From: Comamonas granuli NBRC 101663
GTDB taxonomy: Bacteria > Pseudomonadota > Gammaproteobacteria > Burkholderiales > Burkholderiaceae_C
Direction: 5' to 3'
DNA: 64,000 nucleotides
Assembly (NCBI RefSeq): GCF_000739995.1
Contig: NZ_BBJX01000008.1
Coordinates: 1 to 64,000 of the forward strand
This document shows, one piece after another, positions 28,661-40,500 of this stretch. A program made the position numbers and the translations under genes. The notes beneath the pieces are model-generated. The model had not been told where the DNA came from, made no database searches, and saw only the letters and a list, made by a program, of their open reading frames with translations. Each line of letters starts with the position of its first letter. The first letter of the stretch is position 1.

Positions 28661-29271
28661 CAAGATGCGGCCGGCAGCAGGGCCTGGTAGGCGCTGCGCG
28701 TGGCGGGGTCCACGGCGGCCAGCACGTCGGCGTAGGCCGTCTGGTGGCGGGCCAGCATGCGCGCCGACGCCACGGTGCGCGACTTGCAGTACCAGTGGCA
28801 GGTGTGCTGCATCAGGAACAGCTCGGCCATCAGCGTGTAGGCCTTGTCGCGCGCCGAGCGGCCGGCGGCGTTGCGCACGGCGCGCTCGATGCCCTCGGCG
28901 TGCACGCGCAGCATGCGCCGCAGGTCGAAGCTGGCGCTGGGCCACCACTGGTCGGCAAAGGGCAGGGCCAGGGGCAGGGTGCTCACGCGCGTGAGGGCGG
29001 CGTCCACATGCGCCATGTCGTTGGTGAACTGGCCGAACTGCTCGTTCAGTTGCAGCTCGGTGGTGCGCAGCAGCTCCCAGATCTGCTGGCGCCGCTCGGG
29101 CGTGCTCTCGCCCAGGGCGCGCATATAGCCCTCGATCAGGTTCTCCAGCAGCTTTTCGATCTGGTACTGCGCCAGGTGGCTGGCCAGCAGCGCGACGCGC
29201 TGGCGCTGCTGGCGCCCGTTGAGCGCCAGTACCCCCAGGGCCAGGAGCAGGGCGAGGAAGAAGATGTCCAT
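28660..29271 (-). CDS. Hypothetical membrane-anchored protein (203 aa)
   Basis: I do not recognise a family. The first 20 residues form one membrane helix (MDIFFLALLLALGVLAL), and the rest looks like a mainly helical soluble domain containing FADQWWPSASFDLRRMLRVH and the sequence HTCHWYC. The frame, codon use and tight packing against panC (36 bases) support a real gene. It could belong to the panB-panC transcript, and its 3' end meets the aspA terminator. Confidence 0.75.
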   Translation of the reverse strand: MDIFFLALLLALGVLALNGRQQRQRVALLASHLAQYQIEKLLENLIEGYMRALGESTPERRQQIWELLRTTELQLNEQFGQFTNDMAHVDAALTRVSTLPLALPFADQWWPSASFDLRRMLRVHAEGIERAVRNAAGRSARDKAYTLMAELFLMQHTCHWYCKSRTVASARMLARHQTAYADVLAAVDPATRSAYQALLPAAS

Positions 29272-29307
29272 GGCGTGGGGGGGTGGGCGGGGGCGGCGGG
29301 GCGCGCC

Positions 29308-31060
<1,753 letters not shown>

Positions 31061-31148
31061 GGTGGCGTCTTCGCAAAGTCCAGGGGAGCCGGGAGTCTAC
31101 AAAACCCTGGCGCCGGTATGCGACCGCCAGCGGCTATGCTTGCGGCCC

Positions 31149-32015
31149 ATGAGCTCCTTTTCCGATTTTTCTCCCGAATCCCTGCACGCCCAGGTCCTGC
31201 TCGACGTGGCCCGCGCCCTGCAGGAGGACGTGGGCGGCGGCGACCTCACCGCGGCCCTGGTGCCGCCCGCGCGCCGCGCCCGCGCCCGCGTGCTGGCGCG
31301 CGAGGCTGCCGTGATCTGCGGCGCCCCCTGGGTGGATGCGGCGCTGCGCGCCATGGACCCTGGCGTACGCATCACCTGGCACGTGGCCGAGGGCCAGCGC
31401 TGCGCCCCGGACCAGGTGGTGCTGCAGGCCGAGGGCGAGGCCCGCGCCCTGCTGAGCGCCGAGCGCACGGCGCTCAACTTCCTGCAACTGCTCTCGGCCG
31501 TGGCGACCAAGACGGCGACCTACGTGCAGGCCGTGCAGGGCACGCGCGCGCGCATCGTGGACACGCGCAAGACCATTCCCGGCCTGCGCCTGGCGCAGAA
31601 ATACGCCGTGCGCACCGGCGGCGGCACCAACCACCGCATCGGCCTGCACGACGCCGTGCTCATCAAGGAAAACCACATCGCCGCCGCGGGCGGCGTGACC
31701 GCCGTGCTGCGCGCGGCGCAGCAGGTGGCGGCGCGCGCGCAGTTCATCGAGATCGAGGTCGAGACCCTGGCGCAGCTGCAGGAGGCGCTGGACGCCGGCG
31801 CGCGCATGGTGCTGCTCGACAACATGCCCCTGCCCATGCTGCACGAGGCCGTGCGCCTCAACGCCGGCCGCGCCATCCTCGAAATCTCCGGCGGCGTGAC
31901 GCTCGAGAGCGTGCGCGCCCTGGCCGACACCGGCGTGGACCGCATCTCCATCGGCGCGCTGACCAAGGACGTGAAGGCGACCGATTTTTCGATGCGCCTG
32001 CAGGAGTTGCCATGA
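31149..32015 (+). CDS. nadC: Nicotinate-nucleotide pyrophosphorylase (carboxylating)
   Basis: It converts quinolinate and PRPP to nicotinate mononucleotide. The protein is 288 aa. Family motifs are [17 protein letters not shown], the active-site run [37 protein letters not shown] and the C-terminal EISGGV and [12 protein letters not shown]. The stop overlaps nadA as ATGA. Confidence 0.96.
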   Translation: MSSFSDFSPESLHAQVLLDVARALQEDVGGGDLTAALVPPARRARARVLAREAAVICGAPWVDAALRAMDPGVRITWHVAEGQRCAPDQVVLQAEGEARALLSAERTALNFLQLLSAVATKTATYVQAVQGTRARIVDTRKTIPGLRLAQKYAVRTGGGTNHRIGLHDAVLIKENHIAAAGGVTAVLRAAQQVAARAQFIEIEVETLAQLQEALDAGARMVLLDNMPLPMLHEAVRLNAGRAILEISGGVTLESVRALADTGVDRISIGALTKDVKATDFSMRLQELP

Positions 32016-33130
32016 CCACCACGATCACCCTGAAAGAAGTCGATTACGAGCAGCCCGAGGGCGGCGCGGTCTGTTCCACCAAGTACGCCTGGGCGCGCGT
32101 GCCGGCCGAGCTCTCGCAGGCCGAGCGTGCGCAGTTCAAGGACCAGATCCGGCGCCTGCTCAAGGAGAAGAACGCCGTCATGGTCTCGCACTACTACGTG
32201 CACCCCGACCTGCAGGACCTGGCTGAGGAGACCGGCGGCATCGTGAGCGACTCGCTGGAGATGGCGCGCTTCGGCCGCGACCACCCGGCGCAGACGCTGG
32301 TCGTCTCCGGCGTGCGCTTCATGGGCGAGACGGCCAAGATCCTCTCGCCCGACAAGACCGTGCTCATGCCCGACCTGGACGCCACCTGTTCGCTGGACCT
32401 GGGCTGCCCCATCACCGAGTTCAGCGCCTTTTGCGACCAGCACCCCGACCGCACCGTGGTGGTGTACGCCAACACCAGCGCCGCCGTGAAGGCGCGCGCC
32501 GACTGGCTGGTCACCTCGAGCTGTGCGCTCGACATCGTGCGCGCGCTCAAGGAGCAGGGCCACAAGATCCTCTGGGCCCCCGACCGCCACCTGGGCGACT
32601 ACATCCGCCGCGAGACCGGCGCCGACATGGTGTTCTGGAACGGCGCCTGCATCGTGCACGACGAGTTCAAGGCGCTGGAGCTGGAGATGCTCAAGAAGGA
32701 ACACCCGCACGCCAAGGTGCTGGTGCACCCCGAGAGCCCGGCCGAGGTCATCGCCCTGGCCGACGCCGTGGGCTCGACCTCCGGCATCCTCAAGGCCGCG
32801 CAGGAGATGGATGCGCCGGAGTTCATCGTCGCCACCGACAAGGGCATGATGCACAAGCTGCGCCAGCTCAACCCCGGCAAGGTCTTCTTCGAGGCCCCGA
32901 CCGCGGGCAACAGCGCCACATGCAAGAGCTGCGCGCACTGCCCCTGGATGGCCATGAACGGCCTGGCCGGCGTGGCGCAGGTGCTGCAGACGGGCGCCAA
33001 TGCCGTCGAGGTCGATCCCGCGCTGATCCCGCGCGCGCGCCTGCCCATCGACCGCATGCTGGCGTTCACCGCGGCGCTGCGCAGCGGCCAGCCGGTGGCC
33101 GGGCTGGTGCCGCACATCGGCGCGGCCTGA
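32012..33130 (+). CDS. nadA: Quinolinate synthase A
   Basis: It condenses iminoaspartate with dihydroxyacetone phosphate to quinolinate, using a [4Fe-4S] cluster. The protein is 372 aa. Likely cluster cysteines are seen in [14 protein letters not shown] and [10 protein letters not shown]. Also conserved are [19 protein letters not shown] and GSTSGILKA. Its partner nadB is about 8 kb away on the other strand. A palindromic repeat follows its stop. Confidence 0.96.
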   Translation: MTTTITLKEVDYEQPEGGAVCSTKYAWARVPAELSQAERAQFKDQIRRLLKEKNAVMVSHYYVHPDLQDLAEETGGIVSDSLEMARFGRDHPAQTLVVSGVRFMGETAKILSPDKTVLMPDLDATCSLDLGCPITEFSAFCDQHPDRTVVVYANTSAAVKARADWLVTSSCALDIVRALKEQGHKILWAPDRHLGDYIRRETGADMVFWNGACIVHDEFKALELEMLKKEHPHAKVLVHPESPAEVIALADAVGSTSGILKAAQEMDAPEFIVATDKGMMHKLRQLNPGKVFFEAPTAGNSATCKSCAHCPWMAMNGLAGVAQVLQTGANAVEVDPALIPRARLPIDRMLAFTAALRSGQPVAGLVPHIGAA

Positions 33131-33138
33131 TGCTGCGC

Positions 33139-33190
33139 TTTTGATAGCTGCTTGCGCTTGCTGGATAAGCGTTAGGGGGTTGTTTGGCTC
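33139..33190 (+). repeat. Palindromic repeat, copy 7
   Basis: TTGATAGCTGCTTGCGCTTG followed by CTGGATAAGCGTTAGGGGG is a close match to the family. It fills the nadA-pabB gap and overlaps the TTG used as the pabB start. Confidence 0.85.
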
Positions 33191-34950
33191 TTGACTCCCG
33201 CATCGACTTCGCCGACCCGCACGACCCGGCCGGGGAGCGCCTGCGCTGGGCCTTCGGGCCGCCGCAGGCCGTGCTCGCTGCCCACACCCTGGACGAGGTG
33301 CGCCCCGTGCTCGACGCCGCCGAGGCGGCGGCGCGCGCCGGCGCCTGGGTGCTGGGCTGGCTCGGCTACGAGGCGGCGCCGGCGTTCGACGCGGCCTTCG
33401 CGGTGCACGCCAGCGCCCCCGGCCAGCCCCTGGCCTGGTTCGGCGTGCACGCTGCGCCGCAGCCCTGGCCCGCGGCCGCGGAGCCCGGCAGCGCCCAGGT
33501 GCACTGGCAGGGCGGGCACGACCGCGCGGCCTTCGACGCCGCGCTGGCGCGCATCCAGCAGGCCATTGGCGCGGGCGAGCTGTACCAGGTCAACTACACC
33601 GCGCCGCTGCGCGGCGAATTACAGGGCAGCGCGGGGGCGCTGTTTGCCGCGCTGCAGCGCGCCCAGCCCGGCGGCTACGCGGCGCACATCGCCGCGGGCG
33701 CGATCCAGGTGCTTTCGGTCTCGCCCGAGCTGTTCTTCGACTGGCAGGCCGGTGCCGACGGGCGCGGCCCCATCCTCACGCGCCCCATGAAGGGCACGGC
33801 CGCGCGCGGCGCCACGCCCGCCGACGATGCACAGCAGGCCGCGCGCCTGCGCGCCTCGCCCAAGGAGCGCGCCGAGAACGTCATGATCGTGGACCTGCTG
33901 CGCAACGACCTCTCGCGCATCGCCGAGCCGCACAGCGTGCGCGTGCCCGCCCTGTGCCAGACGGCGCCGCTGCCCACCGTGTGGCAGATGACCTCGGACG
34001 TGGCGGCCACCACGCGCGCGGGCACGCGCCTGCAGGACGTGTTTGCCGCGCTGTTTCCCTGCGGCTCGGTCACGGGCGCGCCCAAGGTGCAGGCCATGCG
34101 CGCCATTGCCGCGCTGGAGGGCGGCCCGCGCGGCGTGTACTGCGGGGCCCTGGGCCTGCTGCGGCCGCAGGCGGGCGGCGGCCTGCGCGCCACTTTCAAC
34201 GTGCCCATCCGCACCGTCGAGCTGCAGGGCAGCGCGGTGCGCTGCGGCATCGGCAGCGGCATCGTCTGGGGGGCCGAGCCCGATGCCGAATGGCGCGAAT
34301 GGGCCGCCAAGCGCGCCTTTGTCGAGCGCGCCAGCGAGCCTTTCGACCTGCTGGAGACGCTGCGCCTGCAGGACGGGCAGTGGCGCCACCTGCCGGAGCA
34401 CCTCGAGCGCATGCGGCAGGCGGCGGCGCATTTCGGCTACCCCTGGGAGGACGCCGCCCTGCACCAGTGCCTGCAGGCGCTGGCGGCCCGGCACGCGCAC
34501 GGCGCCTGGCGCGTGCGCCTGCGGCTCGACGCCCGCGGTACGCCGCACGCCGAGGCCTTTGCCCTGGCCCCCACGCCCGAACCCGTGCTGCTGCGCCTGG
34601 CCGAGCGCCCGCTGGCCCAGGCGCATGGCGAGTTCGTGCGCCACAAGACCACGCGCCGCGCGCACTACGCGGCCTTTGCTCCCCAGGAGCCCGGCGTGTT
34701 CGACACCGTGCTCTGGAACGAGGAGGGCGAGCTCACCGAGGGCACCTTCGGCAACATCGCCCTGCTGCTCGACGGCCGCTGGGTCACGCCGGCGCTCGCC
34801 TGCGGCCTGCTGCCCGGCGTGGGGCGCGCCGTGGCGCTGCGCGAAGGGCGGGTGCAGGAGGCCGTGGTGCGCCTGGACGACCTGCCGCGCGTGCAGGGCT
34901 GGGCCTTCATCAACAGCCTGCGCGGCTGGCTGGCCGCGCGGCTGGCGTGA
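33184..34950 (+). CDS. pabB: Aminodeoxychorismate synthase component I fused to aminodeoxychorismate lyase
   Basis: A bifunctional folate enzyme of 588 aa. Residues 1 to about 380 are the chorismate-binding PabB part, with TRPMKGTAARG, ERAENVMIVDLLRNDLSRI and PCGSVTGAPKVQAM. Residues from about 390 on are a PabC-like aminotransferase-class-IV domain with FVRHKTTRRAHY (catalytic Lys region) and NEEGELTEGTFGNIALL. Together they would turn chorismate, with ammonia from a separate PabA, into 4-aminobenzoate. The start appears to be TTG at 33184 or 33193; no ATG lies nearby in frame and the leader is the repeat copy. Confidence 0.9.
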   Translation: MALDSRIDFADPHDPAGERLRWAFGPPQAVLAAHTLDEVRPVLDAAEAAARAGAWVLGWLGYEAAPAFDAAFAVHASAPGQPLAWFGVHAAPQPWPAAAEPGSAQVHWQGGHDRAAFDAALARIQQAIGAGELYQVNYTAPLRGELQGSAGALFAALQRAQPGGYAAHIAAGAIQVLSVSPELFFDWQAGADGRGPILTRPMKGTAARGATPADDAQQAARLRASPKERAENVMIVDLLRNDLSRIAEPHSVRVPALCQTAPLPTVWQMTSDVAATTRAGTRLQDVFAALFPCGSVTGAPKVQAMRAIAALEGGPRGVYCGALGLLRPQAGGGLRATFNVPIRTVELQGSAVRCGIGSGIVWGAEPDAEWREWAAKRAFVERASEPFDLLETLRLQDGQWRHLPEHLERMRQAAAHFGYPWEDAALHQCLQALAARHAHGAWRVRLRLDARGTPHAEAFALAPTPEPVLLRLAERPLAQAHGEFVRHKTTRRAHYAAFAPQEPGVFDTVLWNEEGELTEGTFGNIALLLDGRWVTPALACGLLPGVGRAVALREGRVQEAVVRLDDLPRVQGWAFINSLRGWLAARLA

Positions 34951-35036
34951 GTTCCCCTGCACCATGTCAAGCGCCGGCAGGCGCGGCCATGGCAGGATAG
35001 CGGCCGGGAGTATTGGTTTGCACACAGGGGGAGCCC

Positions 35037-35729
35037 ATGGCACAAGATGAGATCAGCTTCACGGACTTGATTGCCTCGTCCATCCACGACATGAAGAATT
35101 CGCTGAACGTGCAGATCAGCGAGCTGGAGAAGATTTCCGAGCAATGCCGCAAGGATGGTGACCTGCAGGCCTACGAGAACCTGGGCGGCGTGATCTACCA
35201 GGCCAACCGCATGAACTCCAACCTGGTGCAGCTGCTGAGCCTGTACAAGCTGGACAAGTCCATCTACCCCGTGGACATCGCCGAATGCGACATCGCCGAG
35301 CTGATCGGCGACGTGCTGCTGCAGAACCGCTCGGTGATGGAGTTCAAGAACCTCACCGTGACCATGGATTGCAGCGCCGACTGCCTCTGGTACGTGGACC
35401 GCGACCTGCTGGCCGGCGTGCTGCTCAACGCCCTGAACAACGCCTACCAGTACACGCGGGACCGCATCCGGGTGGCGACGCGCATCCAGGCGGGCTGGCT
35501 GGAACTGCGCATCGAGGACAACGGCCAGGGTTACCCGGCCTACATGCTGCGCGATGAGGCCGCGGCCGCCGACAAGAGCGTGAACTTCCTGACCGGCAGC
35601 ACCGGCCTGGGTTTCTATTTTTCTTCGCAGGTGGCGCGCATGCACCGCAATGGCGATCGCCAGGGCATGCTGCTCATCGAGAACGGCGGCGCCTACGGCG
35701 GGGGCTGCTTCGTGGTCCGGCTGCCTTGA
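35037..35729 (+). CDS. Soluble sensor histidine kinase
   Basis: A short cytoplasmic kinase of 230 aa without membrane helices or a recognised sensor domain. The phosphoacceptor box is SSIHDMKNSL (His17). The ATPase half shows the N box LNALNNAYQYT, IEDNGQGYP and GSTGLGFYFSSQVA. GGGGGAG precedes the ATG. The next gene, 21 bases on, is a response regulator with TPRs, clearly its partner. The signal must come from other proteins or from inside the cell. Confidence 0.85.
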   Translation: MAQDEISFTDLIASSIHDMKNSLNVQISELEKISEQCRKDGDLQAYENLGGVIYQANRMNSNLVQLLSLYKLDKSIYPVDIAECDIAELIGDVLLQNRSVMEFKNLTVTMDCSADCLWYVDRDLLAGVLLNALNNAYQYTRDRIRVATRIQAGWLELRIEDNGQGYPAYMLRDEAAAADKSVNFLTGSTGLGFYFSSQVARMHRNGDRQGMLLIENGGAYGGGCFVVRLP

Positions 35730-35750
35730 TCATCGAAAGGATTTCCCCCC

Positions 35751-37361
35751 ATGTCTGCATCGCTTACCCAGGCCCGCATCCTGGTCGTCGACGATTTTCA
35801 GGGCATGCGCACCATCCTGCGCGACATCGTGCGCTCCATGGGCGTGGCGCGCGTGGACACCGCGGCCAACGGCAAGGAGGCCTTGCAGATGATGCGCGGC
35901 ACGCGCTACGACGTGGTGATCTGCGACTACAACCTGGGCCCCGGCCTGAACGGCCAGCAGGTGCTGGAGGAAGCGCGCCAGCATGACTACATCGGCGTCT
36001 CGACGATCTGGATCATCGTGACCGCGGAGAAGACGGCAGAGATGGTCATGGGCGCGGCCGAAGTGCGCCCCGATGAGTACCTGCTCAAGCCCATCAACCA
36101 GAGCATTCTGGAGAGCCGGCTGGAGCGGCTGATCGTCAAGAAGCAGGCTCTGCGCGGCATCGAGGAGGCGATCCGGGCCAAGGATTACGTCTCGGCGATA
36201 GCGCGCTGCGACCAGTTGCTGCGCACCGAGGCCACCAAGCCGCAGGAGATCCTGCGCATCAAGAGCGACCTGCAGCTCAAGGTGGGCGATTACGACGGCG
36301 CCCGGGCGCTGTTCGAGTCGGTGCTGGCGGCGCGCAGCGTGCCCTGGGCGCGGACCGGCCTGGGCAAGGTGCATTTCTACCAGGGGGAACTGGAGGCAGC
36401 GCGCGACACCTTCCAGCAGGTGCTCGACGAGAACCGCATGTTCATCGAGGCGTCCGACTGGCTGGCCAGGACGCTCGACGCCATGGGCGAGCGGGTGCAG
36501 GCCCAGCAGGTGCTCGCCAGCGCGGTCAAGCTCTCGCCCAACTCCGCCAGCCGGCAGAAGACCCTGGGCGAGACCGCCTACCGCAATGGCGCACTGGACG
36601 TGGCGCAGGCGGCGTTCGAGAAAACCATCAAGATCAGCGAACACTCCTCCAACAAGAACCCGGGCGCCTATGTGGCGCTGGCCAAGGTGCTGTCGGACAA
36701 CAACACGCCCGACGAGGCCCTCAAGCTGCTGGCGCGGACCCAGGAGGTGTTCAAGGACAGCACCGACATCGCCATCCAGACGGCCGCGGCCCAGAGCGCG
36801 ATCTACCACCAGACCGGGCGGCACGAAGAGTCCCGCGCCGCGATGGCGCAGGCCGAGGCGCTGATGGGCCAGGCGGGCAAGATCGCTCCCGAGACCGCCA
36901 TGGAGCTGGCCCAGGGCATGCTGGCTGTGGGGCGCAAGGACCAGGCATTCGACCTCATGCGCGATCTCGTGAAAAGCCACCATGAGGACCAGCGGCTTTC
37001 GGAGCAGGTCCAGGGCCTGTTCGAGAAGGCCCAGATGGGGGCCGAGGGCCGCTCGCTCATCGCCCAGTCGCGCGAGGAGGTCGTCAACATCAACAACCAG
37101 GGGGTGATGCTGGCCAAGCAGGGCAACTTTGCCGAAGGCGCACGCCTGCTGCGCACGGCCTTGCAGAACCTGCCCCGCAGCGAGGTGGTGATGCTGAACC
37201 TGTGCGGCCTGCTCATCGGCCAGATGCGCGCGGAAGGGCGCAGCGATGCCTTGACCACCGAGGTGATGGGACTGCTCGAACGCGTGCGCGAACTCAACCC
37301 GGACAACGAGAAGTACCGCCAGTACATGGCCATCCTCCACCCGCAGGGTGGCCGCCCGTAG
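35751..37361 (+). CDS. CheY-like response regulator with TPR domain
   Basis: A 536-residue protein. Residues 1 to about 125 are a receiver domain (ILVVDDFQGM, phosphoacceptor Asp59 in ICDYNLGPG, Lys in YLLKPI). The rest is predicted to be helical and contains tetratricopeptide-like repeats, for example AYVALAKVLSDNNTPDEALKLL. It has no DNA-binding domain, so output is probably through protein binding. It forms an operon with the preceding kinase. Confidence 0.87.
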   Translation: MSASLTQARILVVDDFQGMRTILRDIVRSMGVARVDTAANGKEALQMMRGTRYDVVICDYNLGPGLNGQQVLEEARQHDYIGVSTIWIIVTAEKTAEMVMGAAEVRPDEYLLKPINQSILESRLERLIVKKQALRGIEEAIRAKDYVSAIARCDQLLRTEATKPQEILRIKSDLQLKVGDYDGARALFESVLAARSVPWARTGLGKVHFYQGELEAARDTFQQVLDENRMFIEASDWLARTLDAMGERVQAQQVLASAVKLSPNSASRQKTLGETAYRNGALDVAQAAFEKTIKISEHSSNKNPGAYVALAKVLSDNNTPDEALKLLARTQEVFKDSTDIAIQTAAAQSAIYHQTGRHEESRAAMAQAEALMGQAGKIAPETAMELAQGMLAVGRKDQAFDLMRDLVKSHHEDQRLSEQVQGLFEKAQMGAEGRSLIAQSREEVVNINNQGVMLAKQGNFAEGARLLRTALQNLPRSEVVMLNLCGLLIGQMRAEGRSDALTTEVMGLLERVRELNPDNEKYRQYMAILHPQGGRP

Positions 37362-37373
37362 GCCGAGACCACC

Positions 37374-37478
37374 ATGGCAATCTTCCAGGGACGGGTCTTT
37401 CTGCTGCTCGGCACGGTGTTGACGGCCTGTGCCCTGGGCCCGCTGCGGGGCATGGGCACGCCGCTGCCGTTGCGCTGA
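37374..37478 (+). CDS. Possible small lipoprotein (34 aa)
   Basis: A short frame begins 12 bases after the response regulator stop. It reads as an N-terminal hydrophobic segment with a lipobox-like LTAC (about residues 16-19), followed by a short tail ending PLPLR. The size and form recall entericidin-type small lipoproteins. No strong ribosome site is visible, so it could be chance. Confidence 0.35.
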   Translation: MAIFQGRVFLLLGTVLTACALGPLRGMGTPLPLR

Positions 37479-37532
37479 AAGAATGCGCGCCGTCGTGACA
37501 GCCGAGGGTATTTCAGCCATGGGGATCGATCA

Positions 37533-40500
37533 ATGACAACGCTGCCCGATGGTCTTTACGACCGCCTGGTCAACAGTGCGCTGGAGCGCGCGCTGCAAGA
37601 ACTTCCGGATGGGAGGCAGGCGCAGTTGGAAAAGCTCGGCCGTGCGGAGCAGCGCCGTCGGCTGGTGTGGGAGGTCGCCCGTTTATTGCCGGAGATACTG
37701 GACGCCGCAACCGACCCAGAAGACGAGGCAAGTGGACGCGAGCTGGCGTTGATCAATGAACTGTTGGCGGGCTTGCGCCAGGAGAGTGCCGAGGATGCGC
37801 GGCTTGTTGCGCCCTTGCGCGCGCTGCGTGCGATCCACCCCAACGGCGCCCCACCCAGCTATCCGCCCACCGGCCTGAGCGCGCCCTGGCTCTTTACCGC
37901 CGGCCGGGTCGATCCATCGCTGTATGCAGAGCTGCGTGCTGAGCTTTCGAGCGCGGACCGCATCGATGTACTGGTGAGCTTCATCACCTGGAGCGGTCTG
38001 CGCAAGATCATTGATGTCCTCGAATCCATTACGGCACCGGACGGCAGCGGCCGGCCGGGTGTGCGGTTGCGTTTCATCACGACCACCTACACCGGTGCCA
38101 CGGAGTCCGCTGCGGTCGAAAAGCTCGCGCGCCTTCCCGGTGTGGAGGTGAAAATTTCCCTGGATGGCCAGCGCTCGCGGTTGCATGCCAAAGCGTGGAT
38201 GTTCCACCGCCAGACGGGCTTTGGCTCGGCCTTGGTGGGAAGTGCAAATCTCTCGGCCGCTGCCCTGCTCAACGGCATCGAGTGGACGGTAAAGTTCACC
38301 CAGGCCGGGCAGGCCGATCTGTTTGCCGCAGCCACGGCGCACTTCGAGACCTTGTGGAACGACGCCGAGTTTCAGCGCTTTGATCCAGAAAACGAGGAGC
38401 ACCGCCAACGCCTGAGGGTCGCACTGGGTGAGGCGCGGCACCCGGAGCGCGGCGCCAACGTGGTGGCGTTGCCCACCTGGTTTGACTTGCGCCCGCGCGC
38501 CTTTCAAGAAGCCATGCTGGAGCGCCTTGCCAGCGAACGCCGCCATGGCCGCGGCCGCAATTTGCTGGTCGCAGCCACTGGAACTGGAAAGACGGTGGTC
38601 GCTGCATTCGACTATCTGCGCCAGGTGCAGTCTCAGGGCACGCCGCCTCGTCTGCTGTTTGTCGCCCACCGCGTTGAAATCCTGCGCCAAGCCATGGCCA
38701 CATTCCGCCAGATTCTGCGCCGCCCGGATTTTGGCGAGCTGCTTGCCGATGGCTGCGAGCCCCTGAGTTTTCAGCACCTATTTGCCAGCATTGCCAGCGT
38801 GGATTCGCGCAAGCTGATCGAGGTCCATGGAGCAGATTTCTGGCATACGGTCATCATCGACGAGTGTCATCACCTCCCGGCGGCATCGTTTCGCCGATTT
38901 GCCGAGGGCATTCGACCCAATGTGCTGCTAGGGCTCACGGCCACGCCCGAGCGCGCTGATGGCGCTCGGGTGACAGATTTTTTTGATGCACGCCCGGACG
39001 GCAGCCCCGCCGTGGAATTGCGTCTGTGGGATGCGCTGGACCAGCAACTTCTCGCACCCTTCGAGTACTACGCCAGCGCCGATGAGACGAATCTGGAACA
39101 GGTGCGCTGGGGCCAGCCGCAGCAGGAACGCGAAGACCTGGGCAAGCTGTTGGGCGCAGACCACGCTCGGGCGCGGCGGATCATCCATGCGCTCGAACAC
39201 TATGCAGATCGACGCAGTGCGGTGCGCGCCATCGCTTTTTGCGTGGACATCGATCACGCCAATTTCATGGCCGCACGGTTTTCGGAGACGGGTTGGCCGG
39301 CGATGGCCGTGACCAGCCAGACCAGCCGCGAGGAGCGGTTGGCTGCGCCGGCTCGTCTGGCGTCCGGTGGGCTGCAGGTTTTGTGTACCTGCGACCTCTA
39401 CAACGAAGGGGTCGATATTCCTGACGCCAATACCCTGCTGTTTCTGCGTCCTACCCAAAGCCCGGTGGTATTTGCCCAGCAACTTGGGCGCGGTTTGCGC
39501 CTGGCACCAGGCAAGGAAAGCTGCCTGGTGCTGGATTTCGTGGGGCGCATCCAGGAGGGTTTCCGCTTCGATCGCCTCTACCAAGCCATGACGGGGCTCA
39601 CACGCAAGCAGTTCCAGCAGGAGATGGAGCAGGGGTTTGCCAGTCTGCCGCCAGGCTGCCATATCCAGTTTGATCGCGTTGCCCGTGAGCGCGTGCTCGA
39701 TGCCCTGCGTGCTGTTGCCAACCAGAGCTGGCGTCACCTGACCGGCGAGCTGGCGGCCTTTGCCCAGGGCCGGCCACGCAACGCGATTCGCCTGACCGAT
39801 TTCCTGACGGAGCAGTGTCTTGAAGCCACGGACCTCTACAGCAGCACCCGTTCCAGTTCGGGTTGGACGACGCTCAAACGCGCCGCTGGCCTGGAGGTGC
39901 GAGAGGCGGGGCCAGACGAGCCGTATCTGGGAAAGCGTTTGAGCGCCTTGCTGGACGTCAATGACGGCGAGCGCGTGGAGCTGTTGCGGCGGATTGCCAT
40001 GCGGGACCCTCTGCTGTGGGGATGCACTGACCTGCGCACCCTGCGTCAGCTTCAAATGCTGGCGTATCAGCTTTATGGACAACGAAGCGACATCATGGAT
40101 GGCGATGGTTTCCAGGCGCGCCTGGATGCTTCGCCGTTGATGCGTGAGGAGCTGGGCGAGCTTGCCGAATGGATCGACCTGCGTGCAGACCTGGAGCTGC
40201 AGCCGCTGCCCGGTGTGCCGCCAGACTGGCCTTTGTTGCTGCACGGGACCTACAGCCGCACAGAAATCCTGAGTGCCACAGGGTTCTGGCACTCGCAAGC
40301 GCGTCCACCGATGTTCGAGGGCTTGCTGAACTTCAAAGTGCTGAAGTTACAACTGTTGTTCGTGACCTTGGACAAGAAAGAGGGGTTTCACGAACGCATC
40401 GCGTATCACGACTACGCTATCAGCCCCGAACTCTTTCACTGGCAAAGCCAGAACAACGCGGGGCCGGACACAGCATCGGGGCGCATTTACACGCAAAGCG

